This document shows positions 1 through 6,100 of a stretch of 10,635 bases of DNA, one piece after another. Position 1 is the first letter of the stretch. Each line of letters starts with the position of its first letter. The notes under the pieces were generated by a model that was given only the letters and a program-made list of their open reading frames with translations, did not search any database and was not told the origin of the DNA. Source of the DNA: CBDTYW01 sp965364735 (GTDB taxonomy: Bacteria; Actinomycetota; Nitriliruptoria; Nitriliruptorales; Nitriliruptoraceae); NCBI GenBank assembly GCA_965364735.1, contig CBDTYW010000123.1, positions 1 through 10,635 of the forward strand, read 5' to 3'. The position numbers and the translations under genes are program-made.

Positions 1-384
1 CCGTGGCTGCCGGTCGTCGCGCCGGCGGCCGGCGCGGATCGTGGGCTCGTCCTGCTGCCGGACCTGGGCGACTCCGTCGTGGTCCTCGGCCCTGCCGGCG
101 ACCTCGGGCGGGGCGTGGTGATCGGCGGTCTCTGGGGAATCGAGGAGGTCCCGATCGACCCCGGGAACGCCGGTTCACGGCGCTACGGATTCACGCTGCC
201 GGGGGGAGCGTCGTGGGTCTTCGACACCGACTCCTCGACCGTCCGCATCGACGACGGAGGCGGAACCCATCTCGAGATGGGCCCACAGCTGACGTCGCTG
301 CACAGCGCGGTGGACCTCGAGGTCTCGGCGCCCGGGCGCACGCTCACCCTGCGCGCTGATCGCATCGAGATGGAACGCTCATGA
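1..384 (+). CDS. Contractile injection system spike, gpV/VgrG-like (Phage_base_V, Afp8-type), 5' partial
   Basis: This is the C-terminal 127 residues of a baseplate assembly protein V/VgrG-like spike. The frame is open at base 1, so the start and most of the protein lie upstream. The visible part opens with an OB-fold signature: PWLPVVAP, then GLVLLPDLGDSVVV, then VVIGGLWG. This matches the 'PW.RV..P..G.GRG..FLP..GDEV.V' and 'V.GSLW' pattern of the gpV/gp5 OB domain. After about residue 60 come short alternating hydrophobic/polar strands (SWVFDTDSSTVRIDD, HLEMGP, VDLEVSAPGRTLTLRADRIEM), which look like the beta-helix needle. The chain ends soon after, with no extra effector domain. By family knowledge it forms the trimeric puncturing spike at the centre of the baseplate. 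Its stop overlaps the next start (ATGA). A prophage tail spike is the alternative, but the neighbouring genes favour an eCIS. Confidence 0.85.
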   Translation, partial: PWLPVVAPAAGADRGLVLLPDLGDSVVVLGPAGDLGRGVVIGGLWGIEEVPIDPGNAGSRRYGFTLPGGASWVFDTDSSTVRIDDGGGTHLEMGPQLTSLHSAVDLEVSAPGRTLTLRADRIEMERS

Positions 385-731
385 GTGACTTCGCCCTGCT
401 CCGCGACGACGCGCTCGTCACCTGCACCCACGAGCTGGGACGCGTGGCGCTCACCGTTGCCCAGCGCTGGGTCACCGTCGACGGCGTGGCGTTGCTCGTC
501 CGTCCGGACCCCGAGGGACGCCCGATCGCCGGTTGTCCGAACCTCACCGTCGTCACGAAGCCGTGCACCTCGACCCTCGCGGTCGGGACCGGCTACAGCG
601 CCTTCGTCACGATCGACTCCCGCCCGGTGGTGCGCGACGATCTGGTCGGGATGACGGACGGTCAGGGTGGCGTCTACCGCTACGTCTGCCGGGACCCGCG
701 CCAGCGCTTCGTGGTCGAGGTGACGTCATGA
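381..731 (+). CDS. Small PAAR-like spike-tip protein (candidate)
   Basis: This 116-residue protein sits between the spike and the gp25-like gene, where eCIS clusters usually carry the PAAR-like tip (Afp10-type). The sequence reads as short beta-strands and turns (VALTVAQRWVTVDGVALLV, SAFVTIDSRPVV), with cysteines at 15, 52, 62 and 103 and a histidine at 17. The pieces TCTHELG, GCPN and KPCT resemble the Cys/His-bearing turns that hold zinc at the tip of PAAR cones, and GYSAFVTIDSRPVVRDDLVGM resembles the 'V.G.P....D' repeat of PAAR-type folds. I assign it from position and residue pattern together; the motif match alone is not conclusive. Start ATG 381 overlaps the spike stop by four bases, and its own stop overlaps the next start the same way, so it is very probably a real, coupled gene. 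Alternatively it could be a small unnamed baseplate hub component. Confidence 0.68.
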   Translation: MSDFALLRDDALVTCTHELGRVALTVAQRWVTVDGVALLVRPDPEGRPIAGCPNLTVVTKPCTSTLAVGTGYSAFVTIDSRPVVRDDLVGMTDGQGGVYRYVCRDPRQRFVVEVTS

Positions 732-1132
732 CGGCGACGTTCTCCGCGTGGGCGATGCCCCTTGCGACCACCGCCTCGGGCGGTGTCTCGCTCGTGGCCG
801 ACGACGAAGCGGTCCGGCAGTCGCTCATCATGTTGTTGTCGACCGTGCCCGGCGAGCGCGTGATGCGTCCGGACTACGGCTGTCCCCTGCACCGTCTGGT
901 GTTCGAGCCGCTCGACGAGACGACCGCTGGTCTCGCGATGCACTGGGTCGAGCAGGCGGTCCGACGCTTCGAGCCCCGTGTGGAGATCCTCACGGTCGAC
1001 GCCCAGCCTTCGGCGGACACCGAGAACAGCTTGACCGTGCGCCTCGACTACCGCGTCCTGACGACCCGACGCAGCGATGTCCTCGAGCTCGACGTGGCGT
1101 TGGCCGGCCCGACCGTGGGAGACCGCAGATGA
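728..1132 (+). CDS. Baseplate wedge protein, gpW/gp25 family (Afp9-type)
   Basis: This 134-residue protein has the usual length of gp25-like baseplate proteins. The family signature is clear: GERVMRPDYGCPLHRLVF at residues 42-59, followed by EPLDETT, close to the 'GER.M.P.FGC.L...LF.P' core of the gpW/gp25 domain. A helix (DDEAVRQSLIMLLSTV) precedes it and strands close the fold (VEILTVDAQP, SLTVRLDYRV). By family knowledge it is part of the inner wedge core and nucleates sheath polymerisation. The frame is open well upstream of 728, but ATG 728 is chosen because it overlaps the previous stop as ATGA and has GAGGTG at 717-722 five bases upstream. The stop at 1132 again overlaps the next ATG. 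Confidence 0.93.
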   Translation: MTATFSAWAMPLATTASGGVSLVADDEAVRQSLIMLLSTVPGERVMRPDYGCPLHRLVFEPLDETTAGLAMHWVEQAVRRFEPRVEILTVDAQPSADTENSLTVRLDYRVLTTRRSDVLELDVALAGPTVGDRR

Positions 1133-3654
1133 CCCGCCAAGACGGTCCAGACCAGGACGCCCCGGGGATCGATGATCGCAGCTTCGAGGATCTCCGCGAG
1201 GAGGCGCTGCGCTTCGTGGCATCCCGAGGTGGCGAGTGGAACGACCTCGGACCGGGAGATCCCGGCCTCGTGCTGCTCGAAGCCTTCGCCTACCTGACCG
1301 ACGTCCTGCTCTACCGGGTCAACCGACTCCCGCAGGCCGCCCACCGGGAGTTCCTCGGCCTGCTCGGCATGGCGGTCCGACCGCCCGCCGCCGCGCACGT
1401 CGACGTCGCGTTCCGTCGCGACGAGGTGGACGCAGCGGTGACCGTCTCCGCCGGGACCTGGATCGGCACCGGAGAGGGCGGCCGTGATGAGCTGCGTCTC
1501 CTGCTGCGCGATGACGTGATCCTCGCGGCGGGAGCGCGCGAGGCAGTCGGGAGGGCCGACCATGTTCGCCAGATCAGCGACGAGCTCCTCGGCACCACGA
1601 CCGGTCGCCCGGCCGAGACGTTCCGGCTGGCCCACGCGCCTGTCGTCCGCGCCACCGGCCATGAGCTCGACCTGTTCATCGGGGTCGAGATCGCCGAGGG
1701 CGCGAAGGATCGCGTGGCCGCTCGGGTCGTCGACGGACGTGCGTACGCGCGCTGGGACGTCGTCGAGGCATTCGCCGGACAGCCGCCCGCATCGCGCATG
1801 GTCCGCGTTGACCGCGCGACCGGCCTGGTCACGTTCCCACCGGCGGGTCTCGGTGCTCCGGTGTCACCTGGCCGCAAGGTCCGCGCCTGGTACCGGGTCG
1901 GGGGAGGGACGGCTGGGAACGTGGCGGCAGGGACGCTCACCACCATGACGCCGCCCGTCGACGGGATCGAGGCGGTCAACCCCGCTCGGGCGGTCGGCGG
2001 AGAGGACGCGGAGCCGATGTCGGACGCGCTCGCACGGGCGGGCTCCCTGTTCCATGAGCCTCGGCGCGCGGTCACCGCCGACGACGTCGAGGCGCTGGCA
2101 CGTTCCGTCGGGGGCGTGTCGCGAGCGATCGCGGTCAACGAGGCCGAGCACTGGGTCCACGCCGCCCCGGGGACCGTCGAGGTCCGGCTCGTCGGCCGCG
2201 ATCCCCGCGACACCACGGAGCAGCCGACCGCCGTCCTCGAGCAGGTGCGCGACGAGATCGAGCGGCGTCAGCCGCTGGGCTCGCGCTGCGTCGTGCGCTG
2301 GGCCGGCGAGAAGCGGGTGACCGTCGGGGTCCGCGTCGTCGTCGATCGCGCGGAGGACCGCGACGCCGTGAGGGCACGTGTGGCGCAGCGGCTGCACGAC
2401 GCGCTCAGCCCCGTCCCGACCGAGGAGAGCCCGCGCGGCTGGGAGTTCGGCCAGGCGCTGCGCGCATCGAACGTCTACGACATCGCGCTGCGGGAGGCTG
2501 GCGTCCGCTACGCCGACAGCGTGACCTTCGAGGTGGAGGAGACGCCCGGGACGGAGATCGCCACCGTCGTCGCAGACCGCCATCAGCCCCGCACGTGGTA
2601 CCTCGGTGACGGTCCCCGGTTGTTCCGGTCGCAGAACGACGGCGTCGGCTGGGAGCGCCTGCATCAGCTCGATGGCGCCACGGTCACGCGGATCGTGACG
2701 TCGGATGACCGGCCCGGAGCGGTCGCGCTCATCGCTGACGGCGACGACCGGAAGAGCTCCCGGCTGCACGTCAGCGGTGACTGTGGGTCTTCCGTGACGA
2801 GCGAGCCGGTGGTGACCTTCACCTGGTCGGACGCCGACGCGGCGCAGCACATCCGCGATGTCTGCTGGCTGCCGGAGGATCACGCGGACGACCTGCTCAT
2901 CGCGACCGACCGTGGGCTCTTCCGCATGCGTCTCGGCGACCCTGCGCCCCGTCCGTGGGTCGTGGACCGCGAGCATCCCGGCCGAGGGTGCTGGGCCGTC
3001 GTCGCAGCTCCCGACGCCAACGCGGGGATCGAGGTCGCCGTCGCCATGCAGGACCGTGGTGGGGTGTGGTTGGCCGTGGGTGACGCTGAGCCCATGTTCG
3101 CCCGACAGGCGCTGGCCGAGGCCGACGTGCGTCGGCTCGTCATCGAACGTCGTGGGCTGCGGCGGTTCCTGTGGGCGCCGACGTTCGCGGTCGGCGACGA
3201 CCCCGGTACGGGATGTCATCGCGCTGAGCTCCTCAGCGACGGGACGGGCAGCTGGACGCATCTCGCCCTTGGCTGGAACGGTGGGATCTGCCACGACCTC
3301 GCCTTCCTCGGGGACCGGGTCCTTGCCGCGACGCAGTTCAACGGCGTGCTCGTCCGTGACGGTGCCGACCCTGCGATGGCGTGGCGGAGCCCGTCCGTGG
3401 AGTCCTCGGGGCTCCCGCTCACCGAGGCGCGCCGGTTCCACCCGGTCATGAGCATCGACGCCGGACCGGGGGGCGCGCTCGCGGGCACGGACCGCGGGGT
3501 CCTGGCAACCACCGACGGCACCACGTTCCGTCCGGGTGCACGTCGGGTGCACACCGACACCGTGACCATCCCCCCGACGTGGGTCTTCGGCTCCGGCGCC
3601 CATCGTGTCGAGGTCGTCTCGGACGACATGATCGGCGACGAAGATGCGCGCTGA
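1129..3654 (+). CDS. Baseplate J-like protein with C-terminal beta-propeller-like domain
   Basis: This 841-residue protein has two parts. Residues about 14-470 are a baseplate J/gp6-like wedge protein. The N-terminal signature DPGLVLLEAFAYLTDVLLYR leads into VNRLPQ and FLGLLGM, RRAVTADDVEALARSVGG lies at about 312-329, and the end piece GWEFGQALRASNVYDIAL comes before residue 470. Residues about 488-805 are different. They contain spaced repeat-like strands that look like blades of a six- or seven-bladed propeller of the BNR/YCF48 kind: TWYLGDGPRLFRSQNDG (489-505), LLIATDRGLFRMRL (589-602), VLAATQFNGVLVRDG (731-745) and ALAGTDRGVLATTDGTTF (783-800). Start ATG 1129 overlaps the gp25 stop and has GGGAGA at 1117-1122, six bases upstream. 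By family knowledge the J part builds the baseplate wedge; the propeller could decorate the baseplate or bind a partner (inference). The stop overlaps the next gene by 11 bases. Confidence 0.9.
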   Translation: MTRQDGPDQDAPGIDDRSFEDLREEALRFVASRGGEWNDLGPGDPGLVLLEAFAYLTDVLLYRVNRLPQAAHREFLGLLGMAVRPPAAAHVDVAFRRDEVDAAVTVSAGTWIGTGEGGRDELRLLLRDDVILAAGAREAVGRADHVRQISDELLGTTTGRPAETFRLAHAPVVRATGHELDLFIGVEIAEGAKDRVAARVVDGRAYARWDVVEAFAGQPPASRMVRVDRATGLVTFPPAGLGAPVSPGRKVRAWYRVGGGTAGNVAAGTLTTMTPPVDGIEAVNPARAVGGEDAEPMSDALARAGSLFHEPRRAVTADDVEALARSVGGVSRAIAVNEAEHWVHAAPGTVEVRLVGRDPRDTTEQPTAVLEQVRDEIERRQPLGSRCVVRWAGEKRVTVGVRVVVDRAEDRDAVRARVAQRLHDALSPVPTEESPRGWEFGQALRASNVYDIALREAGVRYADSVTFEVEETPGTEIATVVADRHQPRTWYLGDGPRLFRSQNDGVGWERLHQLDGATVTRIVTSDDRPGAVALIADGDDRKSSRLHVSGDCGSSVTSEPVVTFTWSDADAAQHIRDVCWLPEDHADDLLIATDRGLFRMRLGDPAPRPWVVDREHPGRGCWAVVAAPDANAGIEVAVAMQDRGGVWLAVGDAEPMFARQALAEADVRRLVIERRGLRRFLWAPTFAVGDDPGTGCHRAELLSDGTGSWTHLALGWNGGICHDLAFLGDRVLAATQFNGVLVRDGADPAMAWRSPSVESSGLPLTEARRFHPVMSIDAGPGGALAGTDRGVLATTDGTTFRPGARRVHTDTVTIPPTWVFGSGAHRVEVVSDDMIGDEDAR

Positions 3655-4162
3655 GTCGATCCGTGACCTGCTGCCGGACGTCCTGGCGCGGACCGCCGTG
3701 CCCGGGTCGGTCCTGCAGACGCTGTTGGAGGCGGCGGAGCGACAGCATGAGGGGACCGAGGCGCTCGTCAGCGAGTTCGACCATCTGCTCGATCCCGCCC
3801 GATGCCCCGAGCGGTTCCTGCCGTGGCTTGCGGGCTGGGTGGGGCTCGGCTGGCTCGTCGCCGGTGGTCCGACCGCCGGCGGCATCTCGCCGTCGCGGCT
3901 GCGAAGCCTCGTCGCGATGGGGGCTGAGCTGGCGGCATGGCGCGGGACCGAGCCCGGCCTGCTGCGTCTGCTCGCGGTCGCGACCGGCGTCGACGGCTTC
4001 GCCGCCCACGTCGGCGAGCAGCCGTTCACCGTGACGATCGAGGTGCCCGCGGAAGCGTCCGGGGACATCGATCTGGTGCGACGTATCGTCAGACACGAAG
4101 TCCCGATCTGCGTGCTCGCGCAGATCCACGTCATCGAGCCAGGAGGAGGCGACCATGCCTGA
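3644..4162 (+). CDS. Phage tail protein I-like baseplate protein (Tail_P2_I / TIGR02242 type)
   Basis: This 172-residue protein matches the small tail-protein family that follows the J protein in eCIS loci. Residues 55-68 read PERFLPWLAGWVGL, and 98-115 contain AAWRGTEPGLLRLLAVATG, which corresponds to the conserved 'R.G...GL...L...TG' stretch of the TIGR02242/P2 gpI group. The C-terminal third turns to strands (PFTVTIEVPAE, VPICVLAQIHVIEP). By family knowledge it belongs to the baseplate wedge, between the J protein and the periphery. ATG 3644 lies inside the end of the J gene (11-base overlap) with only a weak ribosome site, so re-initiation after the J gene is likely. The stop at 4162 overlaps the next gene by eight bases. 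A P2-type prophage origin is possible but does not fit the neighbours that follow. Confidence 0.88.
   Translation: MRAESIRDLLPDVLARTAVPGSVLQTLLEAAERQHEGTEALVSEFDHLLDPARCPERFLPWLAGWVGLGWLVAGGPTAGGISPSRLRSLVAMGAELAAWRGTEPGLLRLLAVATGVDGFAAHVGEQPFTVTIEVPAEASGDIDLVRRIVRHEVPICVLAQIHVIEPGGGDHA
4141..4149 (+). promoter_or_regulatory. Near-perfect Shine-Dalgarno site of the PASTA-type anchor gene
   Basis: AGGAGGAGG lies inside the 3' end of the tail protein I-like gene, five bases before ATG 4155. It is by far the strongest ribosome site in the cluster; the neighbouring junctions have weaker sites or none obvious. It fixes the start of the membrane anchor gene and suggests that gene is translated at a higher rate than the baseplate genes (inference). 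Confidence 0.8.
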
Positions 4163-5657
4163 CCACTTCGAGATCACGTTGCCCGTGACGAAGGTGGAGG
4201 TCGACGACGCTGGCCGGGCGACCGCACGGTTCAACATCACCTCTCGGCTCGGGCGCCACGCACGGGTCGGGGTGGAAGCCCTCGCCCAGACACCCGAAAC
4301 CGCCGCATGGTTCTCCGTCGGCGATCCTTCGACGTTCAGCCTGGCCGACGGTGACACCCATGTCGTCGATCTCGCCGTGCAGGCGGCTGAGGGTGCTGAG
4401 GCAGGAGAGTTCGAGGTGCTGCTCCGGGCCTTCGACGTGGACGGCCCCCAGGTGTTCTTCACCCCGAGCGCACCGCTCAAGGTCGTCGTCCCGGCCAGCG
4501 AAGGCGCGAGCCCGCCGCCATGGTGGGTCTTCGCGGTCGTCGGGGCGCTGCTCGTCGGGGCGGTGGGCTTCGGGATCTGGCAGTGGCTGCGACCCGCAAG
4601 CGAGGTCGTGCCGGACGTCGTCGCGATGGAGCTCGCCGTCGCGAGGTCGACCCTCGGGGAGACCGAGCCGACCGTGCACTTCGTCGACGGGGCCTCCGAG
4701 GACTCGGGCTGCGTCCTCTTCCAGACCCCGGCCTTCGGAGAGGAGAGCGACGTGATCGACCTGCTCGTCACGACCTGTCCGACCCGACGCCCGAGCGTGT
4801 CCGTGCCGCCTGTCGTCGGCGACCTGTGCGACCAGAGCTTCCAGTTCTGCGTCGCCCTGCAGCGTGACTTCGGCGATGACTTCTCCGCCAGCGACGAGTG
4901 GGCCACCGCGAGCAGCGGCATGCTCGGGGCCTTCCTCGAGGCGTTCACGGTTCCGGGCGAGCCGGTCCCCGTCATCGTCGGGCTCGCCGCGGCGGAGGCG
5001 CGCTTGGTGGCGGCGAGCTTCGTGCTCGACCCGGAGCCGAGCAGCGGCTGCATCCTGTTCCAGCACCCGTTCCCGGGGCAGCCGCACGGTGTCGGCGACA
5101 CGGTCACGATCGTGAACGTCGACTGCCCGCCGGCGGCGCAGACCGCAGCGCAGGTGTCGATCACGACCTCGGTCTCCGTCGACGACTTCGCGAACGTGTG
5201 CGAGGTGGAGGCCGCGTTCTGCGCTGCGGTCGCCGCTGACCCGTCGATCCCCGGCGGCTTCGTCGATGGACCCGGATGGGTGGAAGAGCTCACGAACCAG
5301 GCCGACATCTTCCGCAACGCCTTCACGGACCCGGTCGTGCCGGATGTCCGCGGACAGCGGCTGACGTCGGCTCGGAGCCTGCTGACCTCGATCGGGCTCC
5401 AGGTCCAGACCGTCGCGGTCGGCCCGACGACGAGCCCGGCCACCCCGGGCGGCAGCGGCCTCATCGTGGAGATCACGAGCTGCCATGAGGTGGTCGACCA
5501 GCAGCCGCGGAGCGGCGCTCGTGTCGCAGATCTCGCCAACCCTGTGATCTCGCTGTCGATCACGCCGCTGCCGTTCTCCGCGTGCCGCGGGTTCTTCACC
5601 GAGATCGATCCGCAGATCGCCACCAGCTTCCCGTTCACGCCGCGGCCCGGTTCGTGA
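4155..5657 (+). CDS. One-pass membrane protein: cytoplasmic Ig-like domain, TM helix, exported PASTA-like repeats
   Basis: This 500-residue protein has a clear modular layout. Residues 1-115 form an Ig-like beta-sandwich (FEITLPVTKVEV, RFNITSRL, GEFEVLLRAFDV) with no cysteine. Residues 123-144 are one hydrophobic helix (WWVFAVVGALLVGAVGFGIW). After it come three PASTA-like modules: VPDVVAMELAVARSTL (from 152), VPVIVGLAAAEARLVAASFV (from 271) and VVPDVRGQRLTSARSLLTSIG (from 394). They are separated by two similar spacers, each with Cys-x6-Cys (225/232 and 349/356). All ten cysteines (186, 208, 225, 232, 299, 324, 349, 356, 443, 477) lie after the helix. This supports an N-inside, C-outside topology with disulfides. 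PASTA domains are known from cell-wall-sensing kinases and penicillin-binding proteins. Because the gene is coupled to the baseplate genes, I infer an anchor linking the CIS baseplate to membrane and wall. Ser/Thr kinase and transpeptidase domains are absent. Confidence 0.85.
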   Translation: MPDHFEITLPVTKVEVDDAGRATARFNITSRLGRHARVGVEALAQTPETAAWFSVGDPSTFSLADGDTHVVDLAVQAAEGAEAGEFEVLLRAFDVDGPQVFFTPSAPLKVVVPASEGASPPPWWVFAVVGALLVGAVGFGIWQWLRPASEVVPDVVAMELAVARSTLGETEPTVHFVDGASEDSGCVLFQTPAFGEESDVIDLLVTTCPTRRPSVSVPPVVGDLCDQSFQFCVALQRDFGDDFSASDEWATASSGMLGAFLEAFTVPGEPVPVIVGLAAAEARLVAASFVLDPEPSSGCILFQHPFPGQPHGVGDTVTIVNVDCPPAAQTAAQVSITTSVSVDDFANVCEVEAAFCAAVAADPSIPGGFVDGPGWVEELTNQADIFRNAFTDPVVPDVRGQRLTSARSLLTSIGLQVQTVAVGPTTSPATPGGSGLIVEITSCHEVVDQQPRSGARVADLANPVISLSITPLPFSACRGFFTEIDPQIATSFPFTPRPGS

Positions 5658-6100
5658 CGCGAACGACGTGGCAGTGGCTCGCGGTCGCCGCCGGATTCGT
5701 GGTGGCCGTGCATCTGCTCGGGATCGGCGCCGGTCAGGGTGCGGACCGCGCGGACCCGAGCAACGCCGGCGGGCTGTCCTGGATCGACGGGGGGCTGCGC
5801 CTGATCCCCGGGCTCGGTCACGACCTCGTGGCAGCGGACCTCCGAGGGCAGGCCTGCGTCGACGGTGCGCGGGTGCTCGCGGGTCCGGCGGGCTGTCGCG
5901 TGCTGGTGCCGGAGGGGATCGACCGTGTCCGGCTCCGCCCCGTCGGTCAGTGCCTCGTCGTGGTCGCGGTGCCGGACCAGATCACGCAGGTGCTGGACAG
6001 CGGTGACGCTCGCGACGGTGAGCTGCGGATCGCGCTGACAGGCGACGGAGCGCAGCTGACGGCGAGCGGCGATGCCTGCCAGCTGACGGTCGTGAGCTGA
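5654..6100 (+). CDS. Small exported or signal-anchored protein of unknown function, CIS-linked
   Basis: I do not recognise this 148-residue protein. It has an N-terminal hydrophobic segment at residues 6-26 (WQWLAVAAGFVVAVHLLGIGA) preceded by arginine 3, which would act as a signal peptide or anchor; no lipobox cysteine follows it. The remainder is a small, probably beta-rich domain with four cysteines (68, 81, 100, 142), enough for two disulfides. Strands such as CRVLVPEGIDRVRLRP, CLVVVAVPDQI and GELRIALTGDGAQLTA can be seen. GTG 5654 is chosen because it overlaps the anchor stop as GTGA; the frame is open further upstream but only inside the previous gene. No good ribosome site precedes it, so translation probably depends on coupling. 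From context it may be an extracytoplasmic partner of the PASTA-type anchor (inference). Confidence 0.7.
   Translation: MTRTTWQWLAVAAGFVVAVHLLGIGAGQGADRADPSNAGGLSWIDGGLRLIPGLGHDLVAADLRGQACVDGARVLAGPAGCRVLVPEGIDRVRLRPVGQCLVVVAVPDQITQVLDSGDARDGELRIALTGDGAQLTASGDACQLTVVS

Noticed and set aside
1864..4134. Very long minus-strand open frame (756 codons) opposite the J and tail I genes
   Set aside because: It lies antisense to genes with clear family motifs. Its translation is low-complexity Arg/Pro/Asp-rich, as expected when a high-GC genome keeps antisense frames free of stops.
1..4162. Type VI secretion system
   Set aside because: The gp25 and spike genes could suggest a T6SS, but no TssJLM, TssK or ClpV-type gene is seen, the J plus TIGR02242-like pair is typical of eCIS and phage-type systems, and T6SS is not expected in an actinobacterium.
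4605..5657. Ser/Thr kinase (PknB-type) or penicillin-binding protein, because of the PASTA-like repeats
   Set aside because: The N-terminal part is an Ig-like sandwich with no kinase motifs, and no transpeptidase SxxK/KTG motifs appear anywhere.
3446..5821. Minus-strand open frame (791 codons) opposite the tail I and PASTA-type genes
   Set aside because: It is Ser/Thr/Pro-rich with no recognisable domain and crosses several real gene boundaries, so it is a shadow frame.
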